From Thiohalocapsa sp964524185 (GTDB taxonomy: Bacteria; Pseudomonadota; Gammaproteobacteria; Chromatiales; Chromatiaceae): a stretch of 48,942 nt of DNA. The stretch lies in NCBI GenBank assembly GCA_964524185.1, contig CAZGCI010000025.1, positions 1 to 48,942 on the forward strand, given 5' to 3'. Below, piece after piece: positions 32,655-41,663 of the stretch (positions are counted from its first letter, which is position 1; each line of letters begins with the position of its first letter). Both the position numbers and the translations under genes were made by a program. The notes below the pieces were generated by a model. It did not search any database and was not told the origin of the DNA. It saw nothing but the letters and a program-made list of their open reading frames with translations.

Positions 32655-34514
32655 ATGCCAGATTCGCCGCTCATCAGTTATCGCGTCACGCCGGCTCGGC
32701 CGGCTGCTCATGTCTTCGAGGTCTTACTGACACTCCCCGACACCGGTCTGGAGCCGGTGCAGTTGTCGCTGCCGGCCTGGATTCCCGGCAGCTACATGAT
32801 TCGGGACTTTGCGCGAAACATCATCAGTATCGCGGCTGAGCGCGCCGGCACGCCGGTGGCGTTGGAGAAGCTCGACAAACAGACTTGGCAAGCGCCCGCC
32901 GGCGACGGTCCCCTGACGGTGCGATACGAGGTCTACGCCTGGGAGCTAACGGTACGCTCGGCGCACCTTGACCGCACCCATGGGTATTTCAACGGCCCGA
33001 GCCTGTTCCTGCAGGTCCACGGGCGCGATCGGGAGCCCTGCCGGGTCGAACTGCGGCCCCCCGCGGACGCTGCATGCGGCGACTGGAGCGTCGCCACGAG
33101 CCTGGCCCGAGACGGCGCCGAACGCTGGGCCTTCGGCGGTTATCGGGCCGACGATTACGATGATCTCATCGATCACCCGGTGGAGATGGGCCGCTTCGAC
33201 GTTGTCGCTTACAAGGTGGGTGACGTGCCGCACTGGATGGCGGTGAGCGGACGCCACCGCGCGGACTTGACGCGCATTGCAGCCGACCTGGCCCCAATCT
33301 GTGCCGAGCACGTGGCCCTCTTCGGTGAGCTGCCGGCGGACCGTTACCTATTCCTGACGCAAGTGGTGGGCGATGGCTACGGGGGCCTGGAGCACAAGTT
33401 CTCGTCCAGTCTGCTCTGCAGCCGGACCGACCTGCCGGCGGCCCCTGACGATACGCTCGCGAAGCCCAACGAGCCGCACACCGACGGCGACTACCGGAAA
33501 TTCCTCGGCCTCTGCAGCCACGAGTATTTTCACCTCTGGAACGTCAAGCGCATTCGCCCGGCCGCGTTCATGGAGGGCGGTCTTGCGCGTGAGGTGCATA
33601 CGCGGCTGCTGTGGGCCTTCGAGGGCATAACGTCTTACTACGACGACCTCGCCCTGGTGCGCAGCGGGCGGATCGATACCAAGGGGTACCTCGAGCTGCT
33701 GGCGGAGACCATCACGAAGGTGCTGCGCAATCCGGGACGGCTGCGCCAGAGTGTTGCGGAGTCCAGCTTCGACGCCTGGACCAAGTTCTACAAACAGGAC
33801 GAGAACGCACCCAACGCCATTGTCAGCTACTACGGCAAGGGCGCCATCACGGCGCTGGCGCTGGACCTCAGCCTGCGTCGGGACACGGAGGATCGCCGCT
33901 CCCTCGATGACGTCATGCGTGCGCTGTGGGAACGCTACGGCGCCCGCCAGGGCCGTCCTGGCATTGGTGTGCCGGAGCGCGGCATCGAGGCCCTGGCGGC
34001 GGAAGTGACCGGCCTCGATCTGCATGACTTCTTTGCCCGGGCGTTGGATGGCACCGACGACCTAGACCTTCCCGGGCTGCTCGCCATCGTCGGTGTCGAC
34101 ATGCGGCTGCGTCCGAGCACAGGCCCTAAAGACTTCGGCAATGTGGCGGAAAGCTTCGCCCCCATCACGCCCGTCAGCGACCTGGGGCTGAGGCTGGCCC
34201 CGGGCGGCGAGGCCAAGGTCGCCGTCGTGCTTGACGAGCGCCCGGCGCAGCGGGCCGGGCTTGCCCCCGGCGATAGCATCGTCGCCATCGACGGGCTCAA
34301 GGCCGACGGCCACAGTGCCGGCGCGCGTCTGCGCGCGCTGCCCATCGGCCGGGAGGTCACGGTACACGCCTTCCGCCGCGACGAGCTGATGACATTCCAA
34401 GTCACGCCGGCACCCGCCCCAGCGGATGTTTGTGAGCTGCGGCTATACCCCGGGGCGCCGGTGGAGGTGCTGGAGCGCCGCCGGGCCTGGCTCGCGAGCC
34501 TGGCCAGCGTCTGA
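32655..34514 (+). CDS. M61 family metallopeptidase with PDZ domain
   Basis: M61 peptidases are zinc aminopeptidases (glycyl aminopeptidase type). The 619-residue protein has the characteristic zinc site H289-E290-x-x-H293 in CSHEYFHLWNVKRIRP, with the downstream glutamate in LLWAFEGITSYYDDL. The N-terminal beta domain starts ISYRVTPARPAAHVFEVLLT, as in the family. A C-terminal PDZ domain lies at about 500-590 (AKVAVVLDERPAQRAGLAPG). No signal peptide is evident, so it is probably cytoplasmic. It is followed 23 bases later by birA. Confidence 0.92.
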   Translation: MPDSPLISYRVTPARPAAHVFEVLLTLPDTGLEPVQLSLPAWIPGSYMIRDFARNIISIAAERAGTPVALEKLDKQTWQAPAGDGPLTVRYEVYAWELTVRSAHLDRTHGYFNGPSLFLQVHGRDREPCRVELRPPADAACGDWSVATSLARDGAERWAFGGYRADDYDDLIDHPVEMGRFDVVAYKVGDVPHWMAVSGRHRADLTRIAADLAPICAEHVALFGELPADRYLFLTQVVGDGYGGLEHKFSSSLLCSRTDLPAAPDDTLAKPNEPHTDGDYRKFLGLCSHEYFHLWNVKRIRPAAFMEGGLAREVHTRLLWAFEGITSYYDDLALVRSGRIDTKGYLELLAETITKVLRNPGRLRQSVAESSFDAWTKFYKQDENAPNAIVSYYGKGAITALALDLSLRRDTEDRRSLDDVMRALWERYGARQGRPGIGVPERGIEALAAEVTGLDLHDFFARALDGTDDLDLPGLLAIVGVDMRLRPSTGPKDFGNVAESFAPITPVSDLGLRLAPGGEAKVAVVLDERPAQRAGLAPGDSIVAIDGLKADGHSAGARLRALPIGREVTVHAFRRDELMTFQVTPAPAPADVCELRLYPGAPVEVLERRRAWLASLASV

Positions 34515-34537
34515 GCACGCCGGCCCACGCGCGCCCA

Positions 34538-35566
34538 ATGGCCGAGATCGACGACGAGACCAGTCGCTCCCGCCGCCACGACATCCTGGCATTGCTCGCG
34601 GACGGTGCGCTCCATTCGGGTGCCGAGCTGGCTGCGCAGCTCGGCATCACCCGTGCCGCTGTCTGGAAGGCCCTGCGCCGGGCCGGCGATGAATTGGGCT
34701 TGGAGATCCAGACCCGGCGCGGGCAGGGGTATCGCCTGCGCCGGCCGCTGGAGCTGCTGGATGCGACGTCCATCCGCGCGGCGCTGTCAAAGAGCGCGGC
34801 TGGAGCGTTGCCACAGATCGACGTGCTGGATGTCGTCGACTCCACCAATACACGGCTCATGCAAGCTGCGGCCGATGGCGCGCCGTCGGGTCTGGTGTGC
34901 CTTGCGGAGCGCCAGCTCGCCGGGCGCGGGCGCTCCGGGCGCCGCTGGGTGTCGCCCTTCGGCGCCAATATCTACCTCTCCATCCTGTGGCGGTATGCCC
35001 TCGCGCCGGCGGAGCTGGGGGGGCTGAGCCTCGCCTGCGGCATCGCCGCCGCACAGGCCCTCAAGGGAGTCGGCATCCAGGATATCGGCCTCAAATGGCC
35101 CAACGACCTGCATTGGCGTCGCTGCAAGTTGGGCGGTCTCCTGCTGGAGGTGGCGGGCGAGTCCCAGGGGCCCAGTCGGGTGGTCGTGGGGCTAGGCGTC
35201 AACGTGCGGCTCAGCGCAGCACAGGCCGCCGCCATTGATCAGCCCTGGGCGGATCTTGCGAGCGTGCTCGGTGACGCGTTACCCGGGCGCAATGCCCTGG
35301 CGGCGGCCTTGCTGGAGGCGCTGGCGGGCGCTTTGCACGACTATGGCCGCTCGGGCCTCAGGGGATTCTTCGATGAATGGCAAGCCTTGGACGCTTACCG
35401 CGGCGAGGTGGTGGAAGTGGTGATGGGCGCGCAACGCATTGCGGGGGTCGCCACAGGCATCACGGCCGACGGCGCGCTGCTGCTCGAGACTGCCAGCGGC
35501 CTGCGTGCCTTCCACGCTGGAGAGGTGAGCCTGCGCCCCGCACCCCACGCGACTGACCAAGGCTAG
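34538..35566 (+). CDS. birA: Bifunctional biotin ligase/repressor BirA
   Basis: BirA activates biotin and attaches it to the biotin carboxyl carrier protein, and as biotinyl-AMP-bound dimer represses biotin genes. The 342-residue protein has an N-terminal winged helix (about 8-75: HDILALLADGALHSGAELAA, ITRAAVWKALRRA), so it is the repressor-type class. The catalytic domain holds the biotinyl-AMP loop GRGRSGRRWVSPFGANIYLS and LKWPNDLHWRRCKLGGLLLE. A C-terminal SH3-like domain follows (VVEVVMGAQRIAGVATGI). Neither a type III pantothenate kinase nor biotin genes are adjacent. Confidence 0.96.
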   Translation: MAEIDDETSRSRRHDILALLADGALHSGAELAAQLGITRAAVWKALRRAGDELGLEIQTRRGQGYRLRRPLELLDATSIRAALSKSAAGALPQIDVLDVVDSTNTRLMQAAADGAPSGLVCLAERQLAGRGRSGRRWVSPFGANIYLSILWRYALAPAELGGLSLACGIAAAQALKGVGIQDIGLKWPNDLHWRRCKLGGLLLEVAGESQGPSRVVVGLGVNVRLSAAQAAAIDQPWADLASVLGDALPGRNALAAALLEALAGALHDYGRSGLRGFFDEWQALDAYRGEVVEVVMGAQRIAGVATGITADGALLLETASGLRAFHAGEVSLRPAPHATDQG

Positions 35567-35599
35567 CCCCCGCGGGCATGCGTGCGACGGGAAACCGCG

Positions 35600-36244
35600 T
35601 CAGGGCCGGTCCGGCTCCGGGATGTCGCTGACGGCTTCTGGAACGCGATCAGGGGTCAGACCGCTCGGGTCTTGGCTGGGCAGCATGCCCACGTCGTCGG
35701 TGGACAGGGTGCTGGCATCGCCGGCCATGGCATCGATGGCATCGAGGTCGGTTGCCGAGAACTCCTGCAGGTTTTGCTCGCGGGTGGCATCGATCTCGCG
35801 GCTGGCAATGTCGTCCGCCGACGGGGCAGGGCGACCGTCGCAGCGACTGGTCAAGCACGCGTTGAGCTGATTCACGACGCAGCCGGTGACGGGGATGTTG
35901 GCATCCGGCGCCGGGTACTCCTGCAGGAGCTGGTTGGTGAAGCCGTCGTTGGAGATGTCACCACTGTAGAGCCGAGCGGTGAGCTGGCGGAAGGTCGTGT
36001 CGCGGTCCAACAGGGTGGCAACGCGCTGCCCGCCGACCAGCTGCTCGCCGCAGTGTTCGCGCACCAGTGACTGAAAGCCTTGCTCGCTGGGACCGCCGAA
36101 ACGGCTGCCGAGGCTCTCTCGCAGGGCGTCCTGCATGGGGTTGTCCGACGCGCAGCCGCCCAACAACAGACCCACGAGGGCCAAGGACGCAGCTAGTGGT
36201 GGCGCGTGCTGAATTCGCTGGCGGGCGGTCGGGGCGTGCGACAT
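35600..36244 (-). CDS. Putative lipoprotein of unknown function
   Basis: The 214-residue product begins with a basic stretch and a lipoprotein signal: hydrophobic SLALVGLLLGGC with the lipobox cysteine at residue 31. The following Ala-Ser suggests outer-membrane sorting. The mature part has four further cysteines (in REHCGEQ and VTGCVVNQLNACLTSRCDG), which could form disulfides in the periplasm. The C-terminal ~70 residues are acidic and rich in Asp, Ser and Pro. I recognise no family. It is transcribed toward birA and lies downstream of the SPOR gene in the same direction (185-base gap). Confidence 0.8.
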   Translation of the reverse strand: MSHAPTARQRIQHAPPLAASLALVGLLLGGCASDNPMQDALRESLGSRFGGPSEQGFQSLVREHCGEQLVGGQRVATLLDRDTTFRQLTARLYSGDISNDGFTNQLLQEYPAPDANIPVTGCVVNQLNACLTSRCDGRPAPSADDIASREIDATREQNLQEFSATDLDAIDAMAGDASTLSTDDVGMLPSQDPSGLTPDRVPEAVSDIPEPDRP

Positions 36245-36429
36245 CGGTTGATCTCTGTGTAGGTCTCTTGACGATGGTGTTTAGGCGGTTAACGGCCGGC
36301 GTCATCCGGTGTGAACGTTTCCGGCAATCGCCTTAGACCGGGGGTACTATCGGTGCCTGGGCGCAGTGCCTGCGGTGTGCGCGGGTCGCGCGGGGCTCTG
36401 CTGTCGCCACCTGCCGGATGGGGCCGCGC

Positions 36430-37044
36430 CTACTGCCCGCGCATCATCATCGGCTGATGGCCGTTCTGCTGCAGCTTCGCGCGCACGGCATTGGCATCCG
36501 GTCGCGCGTAGGCGCCCGTGCGCACCCGATGATAGGTCTGGCCGCTGTCGATGGTGACGGTTTGTATCGTCGTCTGGATACCAAGCAGCGCCAGCTGCGC
36601 CTTCAGTTTCTCGGCGTCGTCGGTGCGCCGAAACGAAGCCACTTGGAGGACGTAGCTGTTCGGGCCCGCGGTGGTGTCTGGCATGGGCTCCGGCGCCGGC
36701 TCAGCCGTGGCGGTTTGGGCGGGTGCGGCGGGCGCCTGCAGCTGCTGTCCGGGGGCGGGCAGCGGCACAGGCTCTGGCTCGCGCTCGGCAGGCACCACCA
36801 CCTCTTCTTTCGGGAGCATTTCGTAGAAGTCGAAGCGCGGCTTGGGGCGGGGCTGTGCGGGTTGGTCCGCTGCCACAGCGGCGGCGGTTGGTTCGTCGGT
36901 GGCGGCGGGCTCGTTGTACAGCCAGGCGGAGCCGACGCCGAAGGCCCCCACCAGACCACCGGCAAGAAACCAAAAGGCGCAGGTGCCCCGCGGCTCTTTG
37001 CGCCGCCGCGGCGGTGGCGAGCCCTTGCGATAGTCTCGGGTCAT
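36430..37044 (-). CDS. SPOR-domain protein, FtsN-like
   Basis: The 204-residue protein has a short basic cytoplasmic tail (MTRDYRKGSPPPRRRKEPRG), one membrane helix at about 22-43 (AFWFLAGGLVGAFGVGSAWL), a Pro/Ala-rich periplasmic linker (about 50-128) and a C-terminal SPOR domain (about 130-200: YVLQVASFRRTDDAEKLKAQ, VRTGAYARPDANAVRAKL). SPOR domains bind denuded septal peptidoglycan. FtsN has this layout and lies just downstream of argS or priA in many gammaproteobacteria, as here. That neighbourhood supports an FtsN role in division, but sequence alone does not prove orthology. Confidence 0.88.
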   Translation of the reverse strand: MTRDYRKGSPPPRRRKEPRGTCAFWFLAGGLVGAFGVGSAWLYNEPAATDEPTAAAVAADQPAQPRPKPRFDFYEMLPKEEVVVPAEREPEPVPLPAPGQQLQAPAAPAQTATAEPAPEPMPDTTAGPNSYVLQVASFRRTDDAEKLKAQLALLGIQTTIQTVTIDSGQTYHRVRTGAYARPDANAVRAKLQQNGHQPMMMRGQ

Positions 37045-37057
37045 GTCGCGGTCTCGT

Positions 37058-38833
37058 TCACATGCGCTCTGGCGCCGAGACGCCGAGCAGGTTCAGCCCA
37101 TTGCAGAGCACCTGGCGAACCGCGAGGATCAATTGCACGCGGGCGTCGCGCAGCTCGGCGTCGGGCACCAGAAACTGGTGGGCGTTGTAATAGGTGTGGA
37201 AGTCGTTCGCGAGCTCACGCAGGTAATGCGTCAACTGGTGCGGCTCCTCCTTCAGTGCAGCCTCTTCGACCACCTCCGGCCAGCGGGCAAGGGTCTTCAG
37301 CAGTGCCGTCTCATGGGGCTCCGTGAGTCGCTCCAGCCTGCCGTCGCCCGGCACCGGCGCAAGCTCCAGGGCAATGCCGCGCTCGGCGGCCTGTTGCAGC
37401 ACGCTGGCCACCCGGGCATGCGCATACTGCACATAGTAGACGGGGTTATCGGCAGACTGACGCTTGGCCAAATCCAAGTCGAAGTCCATGTGCTGCTCGC
37501 AGCGGCGCATGACATAGAAGAAGCGTGCGGCATCCCGGCCCACCTCCGTGCGGAGCTCTCGCAGGGTAACGAACTCCCCGGAGCGGGTGGACATCTGCAC
37601 CTTCTCGCCGCCGCGGTAGAGCACCGCGAACTGCACGAGTAGGACGTCCAGTCGGCGTGGATCATCCCCAAGTGCTGACAGCGCCGCCTTCACGCGCGGC
37701 ACATAGCCATGGTGATCGGCGCCCCAGATATCGATCACCCGAGCGAAGCCGCGCTCCAGCTTGTCCATGTGATAGGCGATGTCCGAGGCGAAATAGGTCG
37801 TTTGGCCGTTCTCGCGCACGAGCACCCGGTCCTTGTCGTCGCCAAAGTCGGTGGCACGAAACCATAACGCACCGGCTTGCTCGTAGACGTGGCCCGCCTC
37901 GCGCAGACGCTCAACGGCCCGATTGACGGCGCCGGACTCCACCAGGGAGCGCTCCGAATACCACTCCTGGTAGGTAATGCCGACCTCGGCGAGATCATTG
38001 CGGATGTCGTCGAGGATGGTATTGAGCCCGAGCTCGAAGACGAAACGGTAGCGGTTGTCGCCGAGCAGGCGTTTGGACGCGGCGATGAGGGCGTCGATGT
38101 GGGCCTCCTTATCGCCGCCGTCGCCGGGCTCCAGCTCATCCGGGGGCAGCCCTTCACGCAGCCTGTCGGCCGCGACGCGGTAATCGTCGCCGTGCTCGCG
38201 GTGCAGGCTGGCGGCGATGTCCCAGACATAGTCGCCGCGGTAGCCATTGGCCGGGAAGTCCAGCGCCTCGCCACAGAGCTCCAGGTAGCGAAGCCACACC
38301 GACGTCGCCAGGATGTCCATCTGTCGGCCGGCGTCGTTGACATAGTACTCACGGTGGACATCGAACCCGACATAGGCCAGCAGATCCGCCACCGCGGCCC
38401 CGTAGGCGGCACCGCGTCCGTGGCCAACATGCAGCGGACCCGTGGGGTTGGCGGAGACGAACTCCACCTGCACGCGCTTGCCCGCGCCGAGCCGCGAGCG
38501 GCCATAGGCCGGCCCGGCTCGCAGGATCTCTGGCACGAGGGCGCGGTAGGCGCCGTCGGCGATGCGGAAATTGATGAAGCCGGGGCCCGCGATCTCCACA
38601 CCGGCAACGCTGGCAGACGCAGGCAGGGCGGCAACGAGACGCTCGGCCAGCTCCCGGGGCTTCAGCCGCGCCTGTTTGGCGAGCACCATGGCGACGTTGC
38701 TGGCCCAGTCCCCGTGGGCTGGGTCGCGCGTTCGCTCGACCTGCGGGGGTGCCGCAGGGAGCTCGGCCAGCACGCCCTCGGCATGCAGCCTCTCGAGCGC
38801 CTGTTGCAGGATGTGCTGTATCTCTGACTTCAT
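37058..38833 (-). CDS. argS: Arginyl-tRNA synthetase
   Basis: ArgS charges tRNA-Arg. The 591-residue class I enzyme has an N-terminal tRNA D-loop-binding domain (about 1-110), the HIGH-type motif HVGH at 135-138 in NPTGPLHVGHGRG, and the DALR-type anticodon-binding domain at the C-terminus (YYNAHQFLVPDAELRDARVQ, VLCNGLNLLGVSAPERM). KMSKS is replaced, as is usual in many ArgS, by the region KVQMSTRSGEFVTL. It precedes the FtsN-like gene by 13 bases, so they are probably co-transcribed. Confidence 0.97.
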   Translation of the reverse strand: MKSEIQHILQQALERLHAEGVLAELPAAPPQVERTRDPAHGDWASNVAMVLAKQARLKPRELAERLVAALPASASVAGVEIAGPGFINFRIADGAYRALVPEILRAGPAYGRSRLGAGKRVQVEFVSANPTGPLHVGHGRGAAYGAAVADLLAYVGFDVHREYYVNDAGRQMDILATSVWLRYLELCGEALDFPANGYRGDYVWDIAASLHREHGDDYRVAADRLREGLPPDELEPGDGGDKEAHIDALIAASKRLLGDNRYRFVFELGLNTILDDIRNDLAEVGITYQEWYSERSLVESGAVNRAVERLREAGHVYEQAGALWFRATDFGDDKDRVLVRENGQTTYFASDIAYHMDKLERGFARVIDIWGADHHGYVPRVKAALSALGDDPRRLDVLLVQFAVLYRGGEKVQMSTRSGEFVTLRELRTEVGRDAARFFYVMRRCEQHMDFDLDLAKRQSADNPVYYVQYAHARVASVLQQAAERGIALELAPVPGDGRLERLTEPHETALLKTLARWPEVVEEAALKEEPHQLTHYLRELANDFHTYYNAHQFLVPDAELRDARVQLILAVRQVLCNGLNLLGVSAPERM

Positions 38834-39014
38834 GCGGCGTTGGCAATCGACGGAAGACGCGCTCAGAACAGGTTGGGGCGCGACGCATTGGCGCGGCGCA
38901 GTCTGGCAGCACCAGGCTGCCAGACGTCAGCCGGCTAGGATACCGGAAAGGTGTCGAGTTTGCGGTGCTGTGCATGCGTTCCATGGCGCGGGGGCAGAGG
39001 TCCAATGGCCGAGG

Positions 39015-41231
39015 TTAAAGACTCTCCTGTGGGTCCACATCGACGCTCCAGCGCAGGTCCCGCGGGGCTTTGAGCGCGCGCAGGGCGGGCAGCAGGGCCG
39101 CCAGCACGCCCTGCAGCAGGGCGCGGCTCGGTGCCTGCAGCAGCAGCTGCGCGCGGATGCGCCCGGCGCGGCGCTCCATCTGCGCCGGCGCCGGTCCCCA
39201 GAACTCCACCTCTGACGGTGCCAAGGGACGGGCGGACTGCAGCGCCGCCTGCAGAAAGTCCAACGCCGCCCGCTCTCGCGGGCTGTCTGCACGCAGCATG
39301 GCTTGATGGCTGAACGGCGGCAGGTTGGCCTCGAGCCGTTCCGCCAGCGCCGCCGTCGCGAAAGCGCCATAGCCGTCGCGTAGCAGGCGCTGGAGCATGG
39401 GGTGCTGCGGGTGGCGGGTCTGCAGCATGACGGTCCCCGGGCGCTCGGCGCGCCCCGCACGCCCGGCGACTTGGACCAGGAGCTGCGCCATGCGCTCAGC
39501 GGCGCGGAAATCGCTGCCGTAGAGGCCGTGGTCCAGGTCCAGGATGCCCACTAGCGTGACCCCGGGCAGATGGTGGCCCTTGGCGAGCATTTGCGTGCCG
39601 AGCAGGATGCGGTGCTCGCCCTGCGCCGCTGCTGTCAGAAGGCGCTCTAGCTCACCGCGGCGGCGGGTGCTGTCGCGGTCAATGCGCGCCAGCGGGATGC
39701 CGGGAAAGCGCCGGCGCAGGGTGTCCTCGACACGCTCGGTGCCCTGGCCCAGCGGTCGTAGGTCCGGCGATGTGCAATACGGACATTGCACCGGCTGGGC
39801 CTGCTCTAGGCCGCAGTGATGGCAGACGAGCAGCGCGCGACCGCGATGGACGGTCATGCGGGCATCACAGCGCGAGCACTCGCTGACCCAACCGCAGTCG
39901 TGGCAGGTGAGCACGGGTGAAAAGCCACGGCGATTCAGGAACAAGAGCACCTGGTTGCCGGCCCCGATCTCCCGCTCCATGCGCGTGAGCAGGGCGTGGC
40001 TCAGGCCCGTCTCCAGCGGCTGGGCGCGGATATCCACCACCAGGATCTGCGGATCGACCGCGTCGCCGGCGCGCTCCGGCAGCAGCAGATGTCCGTAACG
40101 GCCCGAACGGGCGTTGTGCAGGGTCTCCAGCGACGGCGTCGCCGAGCCCAGCACCGCGGGGCATGCCGCTTGCTGGGCGCGGCGCACGGCGAGATCCCGC
40201 GCCGAGTAGCGAAACCCCTCCTGCTGCTTGAGCGAGAGGTCGTGCTCTTCGTCGACGATGACGAGCCCGAGTTCCGGCAGCGGCGTGAATACGGCCGAGC
40301 GTGTGCCGAGCACGAGCCGTGCCTGCCCGTCGGCGGCGGCCCGCCAGGCGCGCTCCCGATCGGTTTCCGCCAGCGCCGAGTGCAGCACGGCCATGGTTGC
40401 GGAGACCCGGTGCGCGAAGCGCTCCCGCAGCTGGGGCGTGAGCCCGATCTCGGGCACCAGCACGAGCACCTGGCGGCCGGCCTCCAGCACGCGCGCAATG
40501 AGGCGCAGGTAGACCTCAGTCTTGCCGCTGCCAGTGACGCCATCGAGCAGGAAGCAGCCGAAGCCGCGGCAGGCAGCGATAGCCGCTGCGGCGGCTGCCT
40601 GGTGCGGGTTCAACGCCGGCAGCGGCCGCTGTGGGGGTAGTGTTGGCTGGCGCTGAACGGCCGTGTCCTCGAGCCGGCAGCGCTCGATCAGCCCGCGCCC
40701 GGCCAATCCCCGCAATGCCGCGGTGCAATCCCCGAGCTCCGCGCGCAGCGCAGCGTCCGTGAGGCCCGTTGCGGCATTGGCCAATCGGGCGAGCACCGCC
40801 CGCTGGCGCGGCGCCCGGCGCAGATCCGGGTGTCCGGCCTGTGCGCCAGGGATGGCACGCCAGCCGACCGGACGCTCGTCCAGCAACGCCTGCGCGCGGC
40901 GCAGACGCACGGGCAGGGCGCCGAACAGGGCCTCGCCGGGGTCGCCCCGATAGTATTCGGTGGCCCAGCACAGAAACGCCAAATCCGCTTGGCCCAGCAG
41001 CGGCGCCGAGTCCAACAGGGCGTGCACGGGCTTGAGCCGACTCAGCGCCACGCCGCTTGGCTGATCCACCGCCACCACCATGCCCACGCGCCGCCCACGC
41101 CCGAGGGGCACGAGCACCCGCATGCCCGGGCGCACGGGCGGGGCGTCCGGGGCAAGATAATCCAACAGCATGCCCAGCGGTGCCGCAACGGCAACACGCA
41201 GGACCGTGGGGGACGCATGGACGGCGGACAT
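39015..41231 (-). CDS. priA: Primosomal helicase PriA
   Basis: PriA is the 3'-5' helicase that recognises stalled forks and restarts replication. The 738-residue protein has an N-terminal DNA-binding domain (about 1-105), Walker A GVTGSGKTE at 231-239, Walker B DEEHD with QQEGFRYSARD, and a zinc-binding region with eight cysteines (LTCHDCGWVSECSRCD and VCHHCGLEQAQPVQCPYC). Helicase motif V/VI regions (GTQMLAKGHHLPGVTLVGI, QVAGRAGRAERPG) are complete. Two DnaA boxes lie about 90 bases upstream of its start. Confidence 0.97.
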   Translation of the reverse strand: MSAVHASPTVLRVAVAAPLGMLLDYLAPDAPPVRPGMRVLVPLGRGRRVGMVVAVDQPSGVALSRLKPVHALLDSAPLLGQADLAFLCWATEYYRGDPGEALFGALPVRLRRAQALLDERPVGWRAIPGAQAGHPDLRRAPRQRAVLARLANAATGLTDAALRAELGDCTAALRGLAGRGLIERCRLEDTAVQRQPTLPPQRPLPALNPHQAAAAAAIAACRGFGCFLLDGVTGSGKTEVYLRLIARVLEAGRQVLVLVPEIGLTPQLRERFAHRVSATMAVLHSALAETDRERAWRAAADGQARLVLGTRSAVFTPLPELGLVIVDEEHDLSLKQQEGFRYSARDLAVRRAQQAACPAVLGSATPSLETLHNARSGRYGHLLLPERAGDAVDPQILVVDIRAQPLETGLSHALLTRMEREIGAGNQVLLFLNRRGFSPVLTCHDCGWVSECSRCDARMTVHRGRALLVCHHCGLEQAQPVQCPYCTSPDLRPLGQGTERVEDTLRRRFPGIPLARIDRDSTRRRGELERLLTAAAQGEHRILLGTQMLAKGHHLPGVTLVGILDLDHGLYGSDFRAAERMAQLLVQVAGRAGRAERPGTVMLQTRHPQHPMLQRLLRDGYGAFATAALAERLEANLPPFSHQAMLRADSPRERAALDFLQAALQSARPLAPSEVEFWGPAPAQMERRAGRIRAQLLLQAPSRALLQGVLAALLPALRALKAPRDLRWSVDVDPQESL

Positions 41232-41318
41232 GTGGCGCTTAAGCTAAGCCGGTCTGCAGCCGTAGACGCACGTCAACGGGGGCTTCCATCGCCAGGGGTG
41301 AGGCTTTTCAACAGCAGT

Positions 41319-41339
41319 TGTGGATAAGTTAGTGGATAA
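41319..41339 (-). promoter_or_regulatory. Two DnaA boxes in tandem
   Basis: TGTGGATAA at 41319-41327 is the exact complement of the DnaA-box consensus TTATCCACA. AGTGGATAA at 41331-41339 differs from it by one base. They share orientation and start 12 bases apart. Known: DnaA binds such paired boxes at origins and at some promoters. An AT-rich segment starts about 60 bases to the right. Confidence 0.65.
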
Positions 41340-41388
41340 CGCGTTGAGACGGCCCCGGAAGCAGCGCCATTGTTGTGGTTTCGTAAGA

Positions 41389-41416
41389 TTGACCAGCAAT
41401 TGGTCAGTTCTATGAA
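41389..41416 (+). promoter_or_regulatory. Candidate sigma-70 promoter toward the HNH gene
   Basis: TTGACC at 41389-41394 and TATGAA at 41411-41416, spaced by 16 bases, resemble the -35 and -10 hexamers. The spacer contains most of the inverted repeat TGACCA...TGGTCA, which could be an operator. If used, the leader before the HNH gene is about 240 bases, which is long, so the assignment is tentative. Confidence 0.3.
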
Positions 41417-41663
41417 ATTCATTTTAAACAATGGTTTATTGAGATTTAGCAAACACTGATGAAGAACGGCCGCAAACCCTGTTGACCCGGGGCTGGACGG
41501 GACAGAACCTGTGCAAAACCTGACGCGTCTGCTGGGATCAACCCTCACGTACACACGAAGTGAGCGTGGCTTGACCCGAAGACTGGCAACCATCTTGCAC
41601 AAGGCGTTGCAACGGTTCGTCGGGTATGTATGATGCATCGCAACCCCTGACCGGTGTCGGACC

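Larger units (their letters stand above)
41232..41663. other. Divergent intergenic region, priA/HNH gene
   Basis: This 432-base gap is the most AT-rich intergenic stretch in the window (about 41365-41460). It contains two DnaA boxes and a promoter candidate, listed separately, and an inverted repeat TGACCA-GCAAT-TGGTCA at 41390-41406. No conserved frame was seen. It may control both priA (minus) and the HNH gene (plus). Confidence 0.65.

Noticed and set aside
41232..41663. Chromosomal replication origin
   Set aside because: Only two DnaA boxes; dnaA, dnaN, rpmH or gidA genes are absent nearby. Retained only as a DnaA-box regulatory region.
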